From contig JAISXP010000021.1 in assembly GCA_031270465.1 (NCBI GenBank), forward strand, positions 1-33,510: a stretch of DNA of 33,510 nt, written 5' to 3'. Positions within the stretch are counted from its first letter, which is position 1; each line of letters begins with the position of its first letter. The stretch is from Tannerella sp. (GTDB taxonomy: Bacteria > Bacteroidota > Bacteroidia > Bacteroidales > Tannerellaceae). A program made the translations under genes and the position numbers. Of this stretch, positions 1 through 9,709 are shown in pieces. The notes under the pieces are model-generated. The model saw only the letters and a program-made list of their open reading frames with translations, was not told the origin of the DNA and searched no databases.

Positions 1-3000
1 GCGCGCAGCGGCTATTCGCAGGCAACGCCCGAACCGCAGCAGAACAGAACCCGCATCACGGGTACGGTAGTCGACCGGACGGGCGAGCCGGTTATCGGAG
101 CGAACGTGGTGGAAAAAGGTGCGACGGTGAACGGAACGGTCACCGACACAGACGGCAAATTTTCCCTGAACGTGGCAGACAATGCCGTGCTGCAAGTGTC
201 GTACATTGGCTATGTCACACAGGAAATCAGCATTGAAAAAAGAACTGTAATCAATGTGCAGTTGCAGGAAGACGTCCGAGCCATCTCCGAAGTGGTCGTT
301 ACTGCGCTCGGTATCAAGCGCGAAGAAAAAGCGCTGGGCTATGCCGTGCAGAAAGTCAGCGGCGACCGTCTGTCCGTCGTCAAGGGCGCGACCGTAGCCA
401 CTTCGATGACCGGAAAGATTGCAGGATTGAGCGTAGCCAACAGCACGGAGTTCAACGTACAGCCGTCGCTTCTGTTGCGCGGATCGACGCCGCTGCTCGT
501 AATCGACGGTGTGGCGCATCAGAACGTCTCGCTGGCCGACATCCCCGCCGACGACATCGAATCCATCAACGTGCTTAAAGGCTCTACCGCTTCGGCGCTC
601 TACGGCTCGCGCGGTGGTAGCGGAGCAGTCATGATTACCACCAAAAAGGCGCAAAAGGAAGGACTGGAACTGACGGTGAACAGCAATACCATGTTCCATG
701 CCGGATTCCTGATGTTTCCCGAAGTGCAGAATTCCTACAGCGGGGGCGGGAACGGGCAGTACTGGACGACCGACTACGTATGGGGCGACAAGCTCGACAT
801 CGGACGCACGGCCGTGCAGTACAATCCCCAAACTTACGAATGGGAAGAAATGCCCCTCACCTCCAAGGGAAAGGACAACTACAAGAACTTCCTGCGCCAG
901 GCGCTGGTGACCAACAACAACGTCAGCATAGCGCAGAAAGGACAGTACGGCACCGTCCGCACCTCGCTCAACCACGTCTACAACCGCGGGCAGTATCCCA
1001 ATAACGATGCACAGAAGTTTACCTTCTCCGTAGGCGGCAACATCGACTGGAAACAGTTCCATCTCGATGCAGGCATCACCTACAACAAAAACTTCTATTC
1101 CAACAGCCTGGGAACCGGCTACGGTGTAGGTAACTACATGTACAACCTGCTGTTATGGACCGGCGCGGAATACGACGTGCGCGAGTACAAAGACTACTGG
1201 CAGGTGGGGAAGGAACATCTCAAACAGAACTGGATGTGTACGTCGTGGTACGACAATCCCTATTTCCTGGCCAGCGAACGTGTCAATCCCAGCCAGTACG
1301 ACCTGACCAACAGCTATGCCAACCTCAGTTTTGACGTGACGGACTGGCTCAAAATCCAGGCGCGTCTCGGAGCCGACGTCTGGCGCAGGCGCACGGAACA
1401 GAAGCAACCCATCTCCAGCGCAAACACGAATGGACAGGGACGGTATGAACTCTGGAACGAAGCTCGGTACAGTACGAACGACGACCTGCTGGTGACGTTC
1501 GACAAACCGTTCGGCGATTTCCGCGTCGACGGCTTCGGCGGAGGCTCGATGTATTACCGCGAAAACACGCAGCAGTATTCCAGCACCTCGAACGGACTGA
1601 CACTGCCGGGTTTCTATTCGCTCAACGCCTCAAAAGATCCGGCGACGACCAGTTCGAGTATCGAAAAACAGCAAATCAACAGCGTTTACGGGCGGTTGGG
1701 CGTTTCGTGGAAAAGCGCCGTCTTCGTCGAGGCTACCGGACGGAACGACTGGGTCTCGACACTTGTCGAATCGGAACGGTCGTACTTCTATCCTTCGGTG
1801 TCGGGCAGCGTTGTCCTGTCGCAACTGTTGCCCATGCCCGATGTTGTCAGTTTCTGGAAAATTCGCGGCTCCTGGACGCAAACCAAGTATCCGGCCGGCA
1901 TATATGCCATTAACCAGACCTACAGCGTCTCGCGCAATTTCTGGGGCAGCATGACGGCAATGTATTATCCGACGACCACCCGCGACGTCACCCTGCGCCC
2001 GCAGGCCTCCAAAGCTTACGAACTCGGTACGGAATTTCGCTTCTTCAACAATCGCCTGCGTCTCGACGCCGCCTATTACAATAAACTGGAGTACGACATG
2101 CAGGCGCAGGCCAGCATGAGTTACGCCAGCGGCTTCGCCAGCACGCTGATTAATATTGAGGAGGAACGGCTCGTGCGGGGCGTGGAACTGACGCTGAGCG
2201 GAGACATCGTGAAGACCTCCGGCTTCGAGTGGAATTCGACCGTCAACTGGGCGGCGCACCGCCATTACTATCATAAGCTCGACGCCGTCTATTCGACGAA
2301 AAAACCCTGGATGAAGAATGGCAGCGACTACTGGTGGCTCGAAATGTACGACTGGGAACGCGACAGCGAAGGAAACATCATCCACTACAACGGGATGCCC
2401 CGCCGCAGCAACTACCCGACGCTGGCAGGAAGCACCAATCCCGACTGGACGTGGGGATGGTCGCACGACTTGCGTTACCGCGATGTGCGTCTCAGCATCT
2501 CGCTCGACGGGCGCGTCGGGGGATACATGTGGAATTATATGGAGTCGCGCCTCTGGCATTCCGGTCGGCATATTGAATCCGATAATCAGTGGCGCTACGA
2601 CGAAGTTGTCAACGGACTGGCCAACTACGTGGGCGAAGGCGTGAAAATCGCCTCGGGCGACGTAAAGTACGACGCCGACGGCAATATCACCGAAGATACC
2701 CGCGTCTTCGCTCCCAACGACACGGAAGTGTCCTACGAAGCTTACACGCGCCGGATCAAGGAACAGCAAGGCACTTCCCTCTTCCTCGCCAGCAAAACGT
2801 TCCTCAAGCTCCGCGAAGTATCGTTAGGCTACACCCTGCCCAAACCTCTCTGCCAAAAACTGCATCTCCAGGGCGCAGATATCGCGGTTGTCGGGCAAAA
2901 CCTGCTGGTATGGGCGAAAGATTTCCGCTATTCCGACCCCGACGATGCGCAGCTTAACCGCACAAGCGAAAGTATTTACTCGCCTTCCATCCGTTTGATA

Positions 3001-3027
3001 GGCGTCAACCTGAAGTTAAATTTTTAA
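1..3027 (+). CDS. SusC/RagA-family TonB-linked outer-membrane protein (5' partial)
   Basis: The frame is open from the first base, so the N-terminus (signal peptide and perhaps an STN domain) lies outside the window; 1008 residues are visible. Residues about 19-95 form a carboxypeptidase-D-like domain (ITGTVVDRTGEPVIGANV), followed by the SusC hallmark SEVVVTALGI at about 96-105. The TonB plug then spans to about residue 225, with LLVIDGV, DDIESINVLKGSTASALYGS and AVMITTKK. The rest is a 22-strand-type beta barrel ending in an aromatic residue (LKLNF). The family forms an outer-membrane channel that imports a glycan or peptide ligand captured by its SusD partner, powered by TonB. The SusD gene begins about 12 bp downstream, so the two are one operon. 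No glycosidase or regulator sits beside the pair inside the window, so the substrate cannot be named. Confidence 0.96.
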   Translation, partial: ARSGYSQATPEPQQNRTRITGTVVDRTGEPVIGANVVEKGATVNGTVTDTDGKFSLNVADNAVLQVSYIGYVTQEISIEKRTVINVQLQEDVRAISEVVVTALGIKREEKALGYAVQKVSGDRLSVVKGATVATSMTGKIAGLSVANSTEFNVQPSLLLRGSTPLLVIDGVAHQNVSLADIPADDIESINVLKGSTASALYGSRGGSGAVMITTKKAQKEGLELTVNSNTMFHAGFLMFPEVQNSYSGGGNGQYWTTDYVWGDKLDIGRTAVQYNPQTYEWEEMPLTSKGKDNYKNFLRQALVTNNNVSIAQKGQYGTVRTSLNHVYNRGQYPNNDAQKFTFSVGGNIDWKQFHLDAGITYNKNFYSNSLGTGYGVGNYMYNLLLWTGAEYDVREYKDYWQVGKEHLKQNWMCTSWYDNPYFLASERVNPSQYDLTNSYANLSFDVTDWLKIQARLGADVWRRRTEQKQPISSANTNGQGRYELWNEARYSTNDDLLVTFDKPFGDFRVDGFGGGSMYYRENTQQYSSTSNGLTLPGFYSLNASKDPATTSSSIEKQQINSVYGRLGVSWKSAVFVEATGRNDWVSTLVESERSYFYPSVSGSVVLSQLLPMPDVVSFWKIRGSWTQTKYPAGIYAINQTYSVSRNFWGSMTAMYYPTTTRDVTLRPQASKAYELGTEFRFFNNRLRLDAAYYNKLEYDMQAQASMSYASGFASTLINIEEERLVRGVELTLSGDIVKTSGFEWNSTVNWAAHRHYYHKLDAVYSTKKPWMKNGSDYWWLEMYDWERDSEGNIIHYNGMPRRSNYPTLAGSTNPDWTWGWSHDLRYRDVRLSISLDGRVGGYMWNYMESRLWHSGRHIESDNQWRYDEVVNGLANYVGEGVKIASGDVKYDADGNITEDTRVFAPNDTEVSYEAYTRRIKEQQGTSLFLASKTFLKLREVSLGYTLPKPLCQKLHLQGADIAVVGQNLLVWAKDFRYSDPDDAQLNRTSESIYSPSIRLIGVNLKLNF

Positions 3028-3039
3028 TACAATACAGTG

Positions 3040-4575
3040 ATGAAAAGAATATATCAATATATTATAATGTACATGCTTGCCGTCATGTTGTCGGCAGGAT
3101 GCAGTGATTTCGATGCAATCAACACCAATCCCGACGCCCCCCTTACGGCTACGCCGGGTATGCTTGCCACGGGACAGATCAAAAATGCGGTCGGACGAAG
3201 CGACAGCAAAGGGTATTTCCGCGACCACATGTTTACCAAACATGTCGGATGGGGCGAATCGGCCGATAAACAGGAACAGTACAACGTGATCGGACGGCAG
3301 GGCTTCGGTGTGTATACCAACTTGACAAACTGCCTGAAAATGGTGGAACTGGCCGCCGACATCGACAGGGACGCCTATCAGGGACTGGCGCTTTTCCTCA
3401 AGGCGTACGAACTGTTTGACCTCTCAATGGCGGTGGGCGACATTCCCTATTCGGAAGCGTTCCGTTCCGACGAAGGAATCACCAAACCCGGCTACGACAC
3501 CCAGAAGGAAGTAATGATGCAGATACTCGACGACCTCGACGCTGCATATACGCATTTCTCCAGCGCCGGCCGTTCGTTCGAAGGCGATTTTATCTACAAC
3601 GGCGACCCCGGGAAATGGAAAGTTGCCACGTCGGCCTTTCAGCTGAAAGTCCTCATCAGCCTCTCGAAAAAGGAATCCGATGCCGACCTCAACATCCGCA
3701 AGCGTTTCGCCGACATCGTGAACAGCCGCCCGCTGATGACCTCCAACGGCGATAATTTCCAGATTATCTACGGCACACAGTCTTCGCAGATTTATCCTGT
3801 GCACAGTACGAAGAATAATTTTACGCAGTATACCGTCCTTTCGCCTACTGTCATTGACTCTTTCAAGGTAAATAACGACTACCGCCTTTTCTATTTAGCC
3901 CAACCTACACAAGTCAATACGGCTGCGGGTATGACGGCGGACGACTGGGACGCCTACGAAGGTGTTGACCCCACTCTGTCGGACAGCGAATTTAACTATC
4001 TGTTCGGTTCCGGGAATTTTTCCAATCTCAACCCGCGCTTCTACGAAGTCGAAACCGGTCAGCCGTCCATCAATGTCGGGTATGCGGAGCAGAACTTCAT
4101 CCTGTCCGAAGCCTGCCTGCGGGGATGGATTACGGGAAGCGCTCAGGAATATTTCACGAAGGGTGTTGACGCGAGCATACGGTTCACGGTTGCCTATACA
4201 CCGGCAGGATATTATCCGGTCGAACGGCAAATGACCGACGACTGGATTAGCAGTTTTCTCGCCAGTGCACCGATGCAGCTCTCCACTGCTCCCGGCAATT
4301 TTGAAGCCGACTTGAATAAGATTATTACGCAGAAATATTTGGACAGGTTCATGCACGATACCTGGACCAGTTTCTACGAATACCGGCGTACGGGCTATCC
4401 CCGAATCCCCGTCAATCCGGCTACGAATCTGAACACAATGTCTGACCGCATGCCGGTACGGTGGATGTACGACCAGCGGGAGTATGACTACAACCGCGAC
4501 AACGTCGTAGAAGCCGTACAGCGACAGTTCAACGGGAACGATGATGTGAATGAATTGATGTGGATTCTCAAATAA
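3040..4575 (+). CDS. SusD/RagB-like nutrient-binding outer-membrane lipoprotein
   Basis: This is the surface lipoprotein partner of the preceding SusC-like porin; it captures substrate and closes over the barrel as a lid. The start is placed at the ATG at 3040. A GTG directly before it is also in frame but adds nothing. The N-terminus is a lipoprotein signal with lipobox LSAGC, giving Cys21. After it comes DFDAINTNPDAP, a typical opening of the SusD-like_2 group. The C-terminal part carries the family-like stretches AEQNFILSEACLRGWI and QKYLDRFMHDTWTSFYEYRR. The length of 511 aa is normal for the family. It is the last gene of the operon and is followed by a strong hairpin. The ligand is unknown. 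Confidence 0.95.
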   Translation: MKRIYQYIIMYMLAVMLSAGCSDFDAINTNPDAPLTATPGMLATGQIKNAVGRSDSKGYFRDHMFTKHVGWGESADKQEQYNVIGRQGFGVYTNLTNCLKMVELAADIDRDAYQGLALFLKAYELFDLSMAVGDIPYSEAFRSDEGITKPGYDTQKEVMMQILDDLDAAYTHFSSAGRSFEGDFIYNGDPGKWKVATSAFQLKVLISLSKKESDADLNIRKRFADIVNSRPLMTSNGDNFQIIYGTQSSQIYPVHSTKNNFTQYTVLSPTVIDSFKVNNDYRLFYLAQPTQVNTAAGMTADDWDAYEGVDPTLSDSEFNYLFGSGNFSNLNPRFYEVETGQPSINVGYAEQNFILSEACLRGWITGSAQEYFTKGVDASIRFTVAYTPAGYYPVERQMTDDWISSFLASAPMQLSTAPGNFEADLNKIITQKYLDRFMHDTWTSFYEYRRTGYPRIPVNPATNLNTMSDRMPVRWMYDQREYDYNRDNVVEAVQRQFNGNDDVNELMWILK

Positions 4576-4662
4576 ATACGGGGAGCTTTTGACTGCGTCT
4601 ATTTTCAGTTCAGATTGTCGCAACGACTATCCAGCCCCTTGGCAGCCAGGATAAAACCCTTT

Positions 4663-4725
4663 CCATCTATACCCTTATTTATCTTATTTCCATATAAATG
4701 AAATAAGATAAATAAGGGGTGATGG
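4663..4725. terminator. Bidirectional terminator-like long hairpin
   Basis: Bases 4672-4690 are perfectly complementary to 4700-4718 (19 bp stem, 9-nt loop CATATAAAT). Beyond a small bulge the stem extends with CCATC at 4663-4667 against GATGG at 4721-4725. It lies between the end of the SusD gene (plus) and the end of the beta-barrel gene (minus), where both transcripts must stop. The stem is mostly A/T with a GGG/CCC base and lacks a clean T-run after it, so it may act as a processing or blocking hairpin rather than a textbook intrinsic terminator. Confidence 0.65.
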
Positions 4726-4847
4726 CTGGACACGGTTCCATATTTCATATCTGCTGCATAAAATGGATATGAATATTTGGAATACCTTTCCGGGTTTCGG
4801 CATCCATTATATCCTTTCTTCCGTCTGAAGGAAATTCTGCCTGTATC

Positions 4848-6617
4848 TTAAAAATTCAAATTAATCCCCACCATGGCATTAAAGCCCTGCATCGGATAGC
4901 CGTATATCCGTTCCTGATTCTGAAACAGGAGGTTGTTCAGTTTCAGGTATGCTCCGAAAGTGTCGTTGAAATTCCACGAAGCCCGAAAATTCAGGTCGTG
5001 GAGATCTTCCATCCGCTCTTCCCGGTCGCCGGCCAGCATATACCGTCCCGAGCCCAGATAATAGTCGAGCGTCAATGCCAGGGGAGCGAGCGGTTTCACC
5101 GTCAGGTCGGCATTCAGTTCCACTTCCGGCAGTCCGTAGGGTTTCATGCCGGTGTCGCTGGAGGTGTACCGCGTGTAGTTGCGTCCGTCGTACTGTACCG
5201 TCCACTGGTTGTAAACGCCTTTCAGCGAGAAATCGATCCGGTCGCGCCATGCATACTTGAGCGCCGCTCCGGCGTGCAGCAGCGAGGCATCCGTCCGGAG
5301 AACCGTGCTGTAGGATGTAAAATCCATGTTTTCATTCACGTAGATCGACGGTATGAAAAATATCGCGTCTTTCGTGTTCCTGTATCCTGCGGAGACGTCG
5401 ATTTGGAACCCGGCCGCGATGCCGCTACGGATACCGAGTTTGGCATCCAGCCATGTGCGCGAGGGTTTGACTGCTATCGAATGGTCCATGTAGCGGTTGA
5501 GGCGCGACAGGCTATAAGCGTCGTTCGAGCGGATTTCGCCCCGCGCGCCGGCATAGAAAACTGTCCTGTCGGCCACCTGCGCTTCGACGGAAATGTTCGG
5601 CGAGGCAAAGACCTGCAGCGAATCGCCGGAGATGAACATGATGTTCGCACCGAGCGCGAGACGCCACGTTTCGCCCCCGACAAGAAAGTATGGCGTAACG
5701 GTGGCTTCGAGGTGGCTTTTGTAGCCGGTCGAATCGTTGCGGTTGTATATGTGCGGATATTTGTAGTTGAAATAATCCAGCGCGCCCGCAATGCCGATAC
5801 GTCGATCAGCGTTTCCGAGAAACAGGCTCAGGTCGAATTTCGGGCTGAACCGGTCTTCCCTGATGCCGTCCAGGTCTTTCCTCCAGCCGTATTTCTGGTC
5901 GAAATGTCTGAAATCGGCGCCGAACATGTATCCGAACCTGTTGCCGCTGCCCGACAGGCCGAAATTGAAATTGACGGTGCGGTTGGCCTGACTGGTTTCA
6001 AAATCGTCTGTCGATGCGACGTGTGTGGAACTCAGGGAATAGAGGAACGACCGGCCGTAGTAATTGAATCCCGTGTAGCCGTATGCCGCGCCGAGATTGA
6101 GCACAGTATTGCGTCCGACGGACTGATTGAAATCCAGGCAGACAAGGTTGTCGTTCAGTTTGGCCTTTCGTTTGAGATTGTCATCTGGAAATTTCACGCT
6201 GCCGCCGGTCGAGTTGTGCGTGACGAACAGCGCCAGTTTGCCCTGTTCGTTGTCTATGATGTGGTATCCCAGGTCGCCGCTCAGGTTGGCGTACATCCCG
6301 CCGCCGAAATGGAAATAACCGCGTCGTTTGTTGTGTACTGTTTCCGTAAGGATATTGCCCGGCGGCAAAACGGTGAGTTCTCCGGGCGGGTCGGCCGGAG
6401 AGGTAAAGGGCGAGTAGTCTATCGGGCGTTTCGTGACGGCCGGTTCCTTTACTTCGGGCAGGCGGTTTATCTTGCTGGCGTCCTGAACGGTCGGGTCGTA
6501 TTCGCGTTCCAGTGTCATTTCGCGGGTCAGCTGTTCCTGCGCCTGTATCGGGGTGACCACGCAGACGCTCAGCGCCGCTGTTGCCGTCAAAATTTTTATT
6601 GTATGTACTTTTTTCAT
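4848..6617 (-). CDS. Outer-membrane beta-barrel protein, partner of TPR protein
   Basis: The 589-aa product starts with a signal peptide (MKKVHTIKILTATAALSVC..., cleavage after PIQA). A proline-rich N-terminal segment of about 70 residues follows (LEREYDPTVQDASKINRLPE, then SPFTSPADPPGEL). The remainder is alternating, aromatic-rich sequence typical of a beta barrel and ends in GINLNF, the usual C-terminal aromatic of an outer-membrane protein. Such proteins are often annotated as TonB-dependent receptors, but I see no plug domain or TonB box, so that label is doubtful. It starts 3 bp after the stop of the upstream TPR gene, which implies co-translation. No specific function can be assigned. 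Confidence 0.85.
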   Translation of the reverse strand: MKKVHTIKILTATAALSVCVVTPIQAQEQLTREMTLEREYDPTVQDASKINRLPEVKEPAVTKRPIDYSPFTSPADPPGELTVLPPGNILTETVHNKRRGYFHFGGGMYANLSGDLGYHIIDNEQGKLALFVTHNSTGGSVKFPDDNLKRKAKLNDNLVCLDFNQSVGRNTVLNLGAAYGYTGFNYYGRSFLYSLSSTHVASTDDFETSQANRTVNFNFGLSGSGNRFGYMFGADFRHFDQKYGWRKDLDGIREDRFSPKFDLSLFLGNADRRIGIAGALDYFNYKYPHIYNRNDSTGYKSHLEATVTPYFLVGGETWRLALGANIMFISGDSLQVFASPNISVEAQVADRTVFYAGARGEIRSNDAYSLSRLNRYMDHSIAVKPSRTWLDAKLGIRSGIAAGFQIDVSAGYRNTKDAIFFIPSIYVNENMDFTSYSTVLRTDASLLHAGAALKYAWRDRIDFSLKGVYNQWTVQYDGRNYTRYTSSDTGMKPYGLPEVELNADLTVKPLAPLALTLDYYLGSGRYMLAGDREERMEDLHDLNFRASWNFNDTFGAYLKLNNLLFQNQERIYGYPMQGFNAMVGINLNF

Positions 6618-6620
6618 TGC

Positions 6621-9620
6621 TTATTTGTTAAGTTTGTCCAGTCGTTCTTCTATCATTCCGGCAATATCGTCTTTGCCTTTGTAATTTTTCTGCAAATTGA
6701 GCAGGTACTGTCGCGCCTGAAAGTCGTCGTCTTTCCGGATATACACGTCCGAAAGGAGGACAAATGCCCGTGCGAGCCAGTATTGATGCGAGGTTCCCTT
6801 GCGGATAAAGTCCGTCAGTTCCTTTTCGGCTTTATCATAGTCGTTTTTATCGAAATAAGACTGTGCCAGCAGGAATTTTGCTTCGGCGCCGTAGACCGTT
6901 CGCGTATCCTTGCTCAGGGTGGCGAGGTCGGCGGCGGCCTTGTCTGCTTCGCGCTTTGCCAGATAAGCCTTGGCGCGCGACAGGCGGGCTTCGGCTGCCA
7001 CTTCGGGCGAGAGTTTGGCGTTTTTAAGCAGATCGCCGGCGGCTTTCAGCGCTTCGTCATGCAGGCCGGTCTGTTGTGCGCAGCGCAGGATGCCGAGTCG
7101 GGCAGCTTCGATATTTTCCGCCGATTCGGCTGTTTCCAGCAGTCGTTTGAAACTTCCCATGGCTGCGGCGTAGTTTTTCTCCAGATATTCGATTTCCGAT
7201 TTCCGGGCAAGCGCTTCTTCCGAGAATTTCGTATTGCCGTAGTTCAGGACGGAGGAGAAGCGTTGTGTTGCTTCGGCGTATTCCTTTTGGATGAAGGCGA
7301 TCTGTCCGAGATAATAGTTGGCGTCGAGGTTGAATGCGCCGTTGGTGAATGACGCCACGTAGTTGCGCAGACTACGCCGTGCGCCTTCGTTGTCGCCGCG
7401 CAGAAACAGCCTTTCGGCGGCGAAGTAGGTCAGCGAGTCCTGTTCGCTTACTTCGAAGCGGACGTTTTCGCCGAGCGTGCGGACGTATGCCGCATATCCT
7501 GCTACGTCGTTCATGTCGGCATATACGGTTTTCAGGTCCTGCAGGGCTATTTTTGTTTCTTCGCTGCCCGGATAGTCGGCAATCACCTGTTTATAGGCTT
7601 CGATGGCTTTTTCCGACTGGTTGTTGTTGAAGTAGAGCAATCCCAGTTGAAGCCCCGACTTACGGGCGAGACTGTTCTGCGGGAAGCCTGCAATCAGTCT
7701 TGTGAACGATTCGGCTGCTTTGTCGAACATCTCGAGCAGGACGTACGAACGTCCCTTTTCGTATAGCGCATCGTCGGCGTAGGGCGATTCGGGATATTCG
7801 CGTATCAGCCTGTCCAGCATCGCGATTTTGCCCTGATAGTCTTTTTGCAGTCCCATCACGAGCCCTTTCTGATAGAGTGCGTAATCGCCCGAGCCGGGTT
7901 GCAGCGAGGCTGCCCGGGTATAGTTTTCTTCCGCTGCGGCATACTGCCGGTCGTAGAACAGACAGTCGCCGATGCGGTTGTATGCGTCGGCAAGCGAAAG
8001 TTCCGAAGTGTTTTTTTCCAGTGCAGTGTACTGGCGGAACGCCCTCAATGCCTGCGGATATGTTTTTTTCCTGAAGTGACAGTATCCCAGGTCGTAGTGT
8101 GCCAGGGCATAAGTTTCCGGCGAGTAGCGGTCTTTTGCGCTGTCGATATAAGTCTGATAGTCCTGTGCTGCCTGCGCGAAGTTGTTCAGGCGGTAGTATG
8201 ATTCGGCGCGCCAGAAGCAGGCGCCGGCGTATGCTTCCGCGTCGTATCCTTTCAGTGCGATTGCCTGACTGAAGTATTCGATAGCGCGTTCGGGTGTTTG
8301 ATTCGTAAATGCCTGCGCGCCCAGCTGGAACAGCAGGTTTTGTTTGGCGGCAAGAATCTGCGCGCCCGGGCGGCGGATTTTCTCGATCGAGGCCAGCGCC
8401 GATTCATAGTTTTTGGTACTCATATACACTTCGGTCAGATGGTCGTTCACCTTGTCGGCATACTGCGAATTGGGGAAATCGTTGAGGAAATCTTCGAAAA
8501 TGGAGACGGATTCGCCGAAACCGGAAAAGGATGTCTCGTGAATCAGCAGCGCGTAATTGTACAGCGCCACTTCCTGCACATGTTTATCATAGGCCGATGT
8601 TGCCGCCCATTCGAAAGCCATCCGGGCGTTGTTTTTGTCGTTCAGTTTCAGATAGCTCTGGCCGAGGTAGAGATATGCGTTCTGGGTCAGTTCGTCCGTG
8701 TCGTCGACCGTTTTCGAGAGCGCGTCGACGGCCTTGCCGAAGCTGTCCGCGTGATAGTAGCAGATGCCGAGCAGATACAGGTCGCCGCGCAGAGGCTGGT
8801 CGGTCGATTCCACGTATTTCTCAAGCATCTCCGTCGCTTTCGTCCGGTCGCCCTGGTGGTAGTACGCATTGCCCAGAAGACGGTATATTTCCGTATTGTC
8901 GGCATTGTCAGGATAAGATTTCAGCAGTTCTTCGCCGCTGCCGGTCACCTTTTCGTACTGTCCGTTGATGAAATATATCTGGGTGATGAAATAAAGCGCG
9001 CGTTCACCGTGTTCGGGACTGTTTTTCAGCTTCGTGAAAGCGCCGAGCGCCGAATCGTAATTCTTTTCGGCATAGTCGATGTAGGCAAGGCCGTATGCTG
9101 CCGAAGAGTGGTAGGCGGTCGACTGCTGAAGCGGCGTGAAATGATAGCGCGCACCCGCAAGGTCGCCTGTCTGCAACATCGAATATGCTATCCGGAAGGC
9201 ATAGTCGTCACGTTGCGACGCGCCGAGAGCGCCGGCGTCCGACTCGTTCAGCCACCGGATGGCCGAAGGATAGTCGCCAAGTTCAAACAGGGCAGAGCCT
9301 GTCAGGAAACAAATCTCGTTCCGGTGGCGACTGTCGGGATACGTCGAAAGAAAGCGCTGCAGCACGTCCGTACTCGTCGTCCGACCCTGTTCGAAAGCGA
9401 TGCAGGCCATCATGTAGTCAGCTTCCTGTATCAGGACGCCGTCGGTCGACTGCGCTTTGAAGGCTTCGAGTTTGTCCACGCAACCGGGATAGTCGCGCAA
9501 CTCGAAGAAAGCCTTGCCCTCGTAAAACAACCTGTCCGGCGATTCGAACTGATACGAACGCTGTCCGCTCGCCCAGTGGCTTCCCACAGCCAGACACAAT
9601 ACAATAATAATTCTTTTCAT
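6621..9620 (-). CDS. Large periplasmic tetratricopeptide repeat protein
   Basis: The 999-aa product has a signal peptide (MKRIIIVLCLAVGSHWASGQ) with no lipobox cysteine, so a soluble periplasmic location is inferred. From about residue 25 to the end it is almost entirely TPR-type helical repeats, for example RLLGNAYYHQGDRTKATEML, YLYLGQSYLKLNDKNNARMA and FLLAQSYFDKNDYDKAEKEL. TPR arrays are protein-binding scaffolds. It is the first gene of a two-gene minus-strand unit with the outer-membrane barrel protein, which suggests that the two proteins work together at the outer membrane. A TACCTTTG box on the minus strand (9702-9709) gives a leader of roughly 75 nt. The long plus-strand open frames across this gene are shadows. 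Confidence 0.9.
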   Translation of the reverse strand: MKRIIIVLCLAVGSHWASGQRSYQFESPDRLFYEGKAFFELRDYPGCVDKLEAFKAQSTDGVLIQEADYMMACIAFEQGRTTSTDVLQRFLSTYPDSRHRNEICFLTGSALFELGDYPSAIRWLNESDAGALGASQRDDYAFRIAYSMLQTGDLAGARYHFTPLQQSTAYHSSAAYGLAYIDYAEKNYDSALGAFTKLKNSPEHGERALYFITQIYFINGQYEKVTGSGEELLKSYPDNADNTEIYRLLGNAYYHQGDRTKATEMLEKYVESTDQPLRGDLYLLGICYYHADSFGKAVDALSKTVDDTDELTQNAYLYLGQSYLKLNDKNNARMAFEWAATSAYDKHVQEVALYNYALLIHETSFSGFGESVSIFEDFLNDFPNSQYADKVNDHLTEVYMSTKNYESALASIEKIRRPGAQILAAKQNLLFQLGAQAFTNQTPERAIEYFSQAIALKGYDAEAYAGACFWRAESYYRLNNFAQAAQDYQTYIDSAKDRYSPETYALAHYDLGYCHFRKKTYPQALRAFRQYTALEKNTSELSLADAYNRIGDCLFYDRQYAAAEENYTRAASLQPGSGDYALYQKGLVMGLQKDYQGKIAMLDRLIREYPESPYADDALYEKGRSYVLLEMFDKAAESFTRLIAGFPQNSLARKSGLQLGLLYFNNNQSEKAIEAYKQVIADYPGSEETKIALQDLKTVYADMNDVAGYAAYVRTLGENVRFEVSEQDSLTYFAAERLFLRGDNEGARRSLRNYVASFTNGAFNLDANYYLGQIAFIQKEYAEATQRFSSVLNYGNTKFSEEALARKSEIEYLEKNYAAAMGSFKRLLETAESAENIEAARLGILRCAQQTGLHDEALKAAGDLLKNAKLSPEVAAEARLSRAKAYLAKREADKAAADLATLSKDTRTVYGAEAKFLLAQSYFDKNDYDKAEKELTDFIRKGTSHQYWLARAFVLLSDVYIRKDDDFQARQYLLNLQKNYKGKDDIAGMIEERLDKLNK

Positions 9621-9701
9621 TGCGTATAATCTTTATTTTATTTATGCCCGCGCAGGCCGTACAAAAAACGATATGTCAGTCTGCCGATTCTGTAAACAGT
9701 G

Positions 9702-9709
9702 CAAAGGTA
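9702..9709 (-). promoter_or_regulatory. Bacteroidota -7 box for the TPR/barrel operon
   Basis: The minus strand reads TACCTTTG here, an exact match to the TAnnTTTG -7 consensus of Bacteroidota sigma-ABfr promoters. Transcription would begin about 7 nt downstream, around 9695, leaving a leader of about 75 nt before the start codon at 9620. A clear -33 TTTG at the expected spacing was not found. Confidence 0.55.

Noticed and set aside
1630-2769. A 379-codon minus-strand open frame inside the SusC gene
   Set aside because: It is a shadow of the SusC-like reading frame, which has unmistakable family motifs on the plus strand.
4998-7352. A 784-codon plus-strand open frame
   Set aside because: It is antisense to the barrel and TPR genes, has no recognisable domains and an odd Val/Arg/Phe-rich composition. 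It arises from the codon pattern of the real minus-strand genes.
8298-9629. A 443-codon plus-strand open frame
   Set aside because: It is antisense to the TPR protein gene, which has a signal peptide and clear repeats; the plus frame has no credible protein features.
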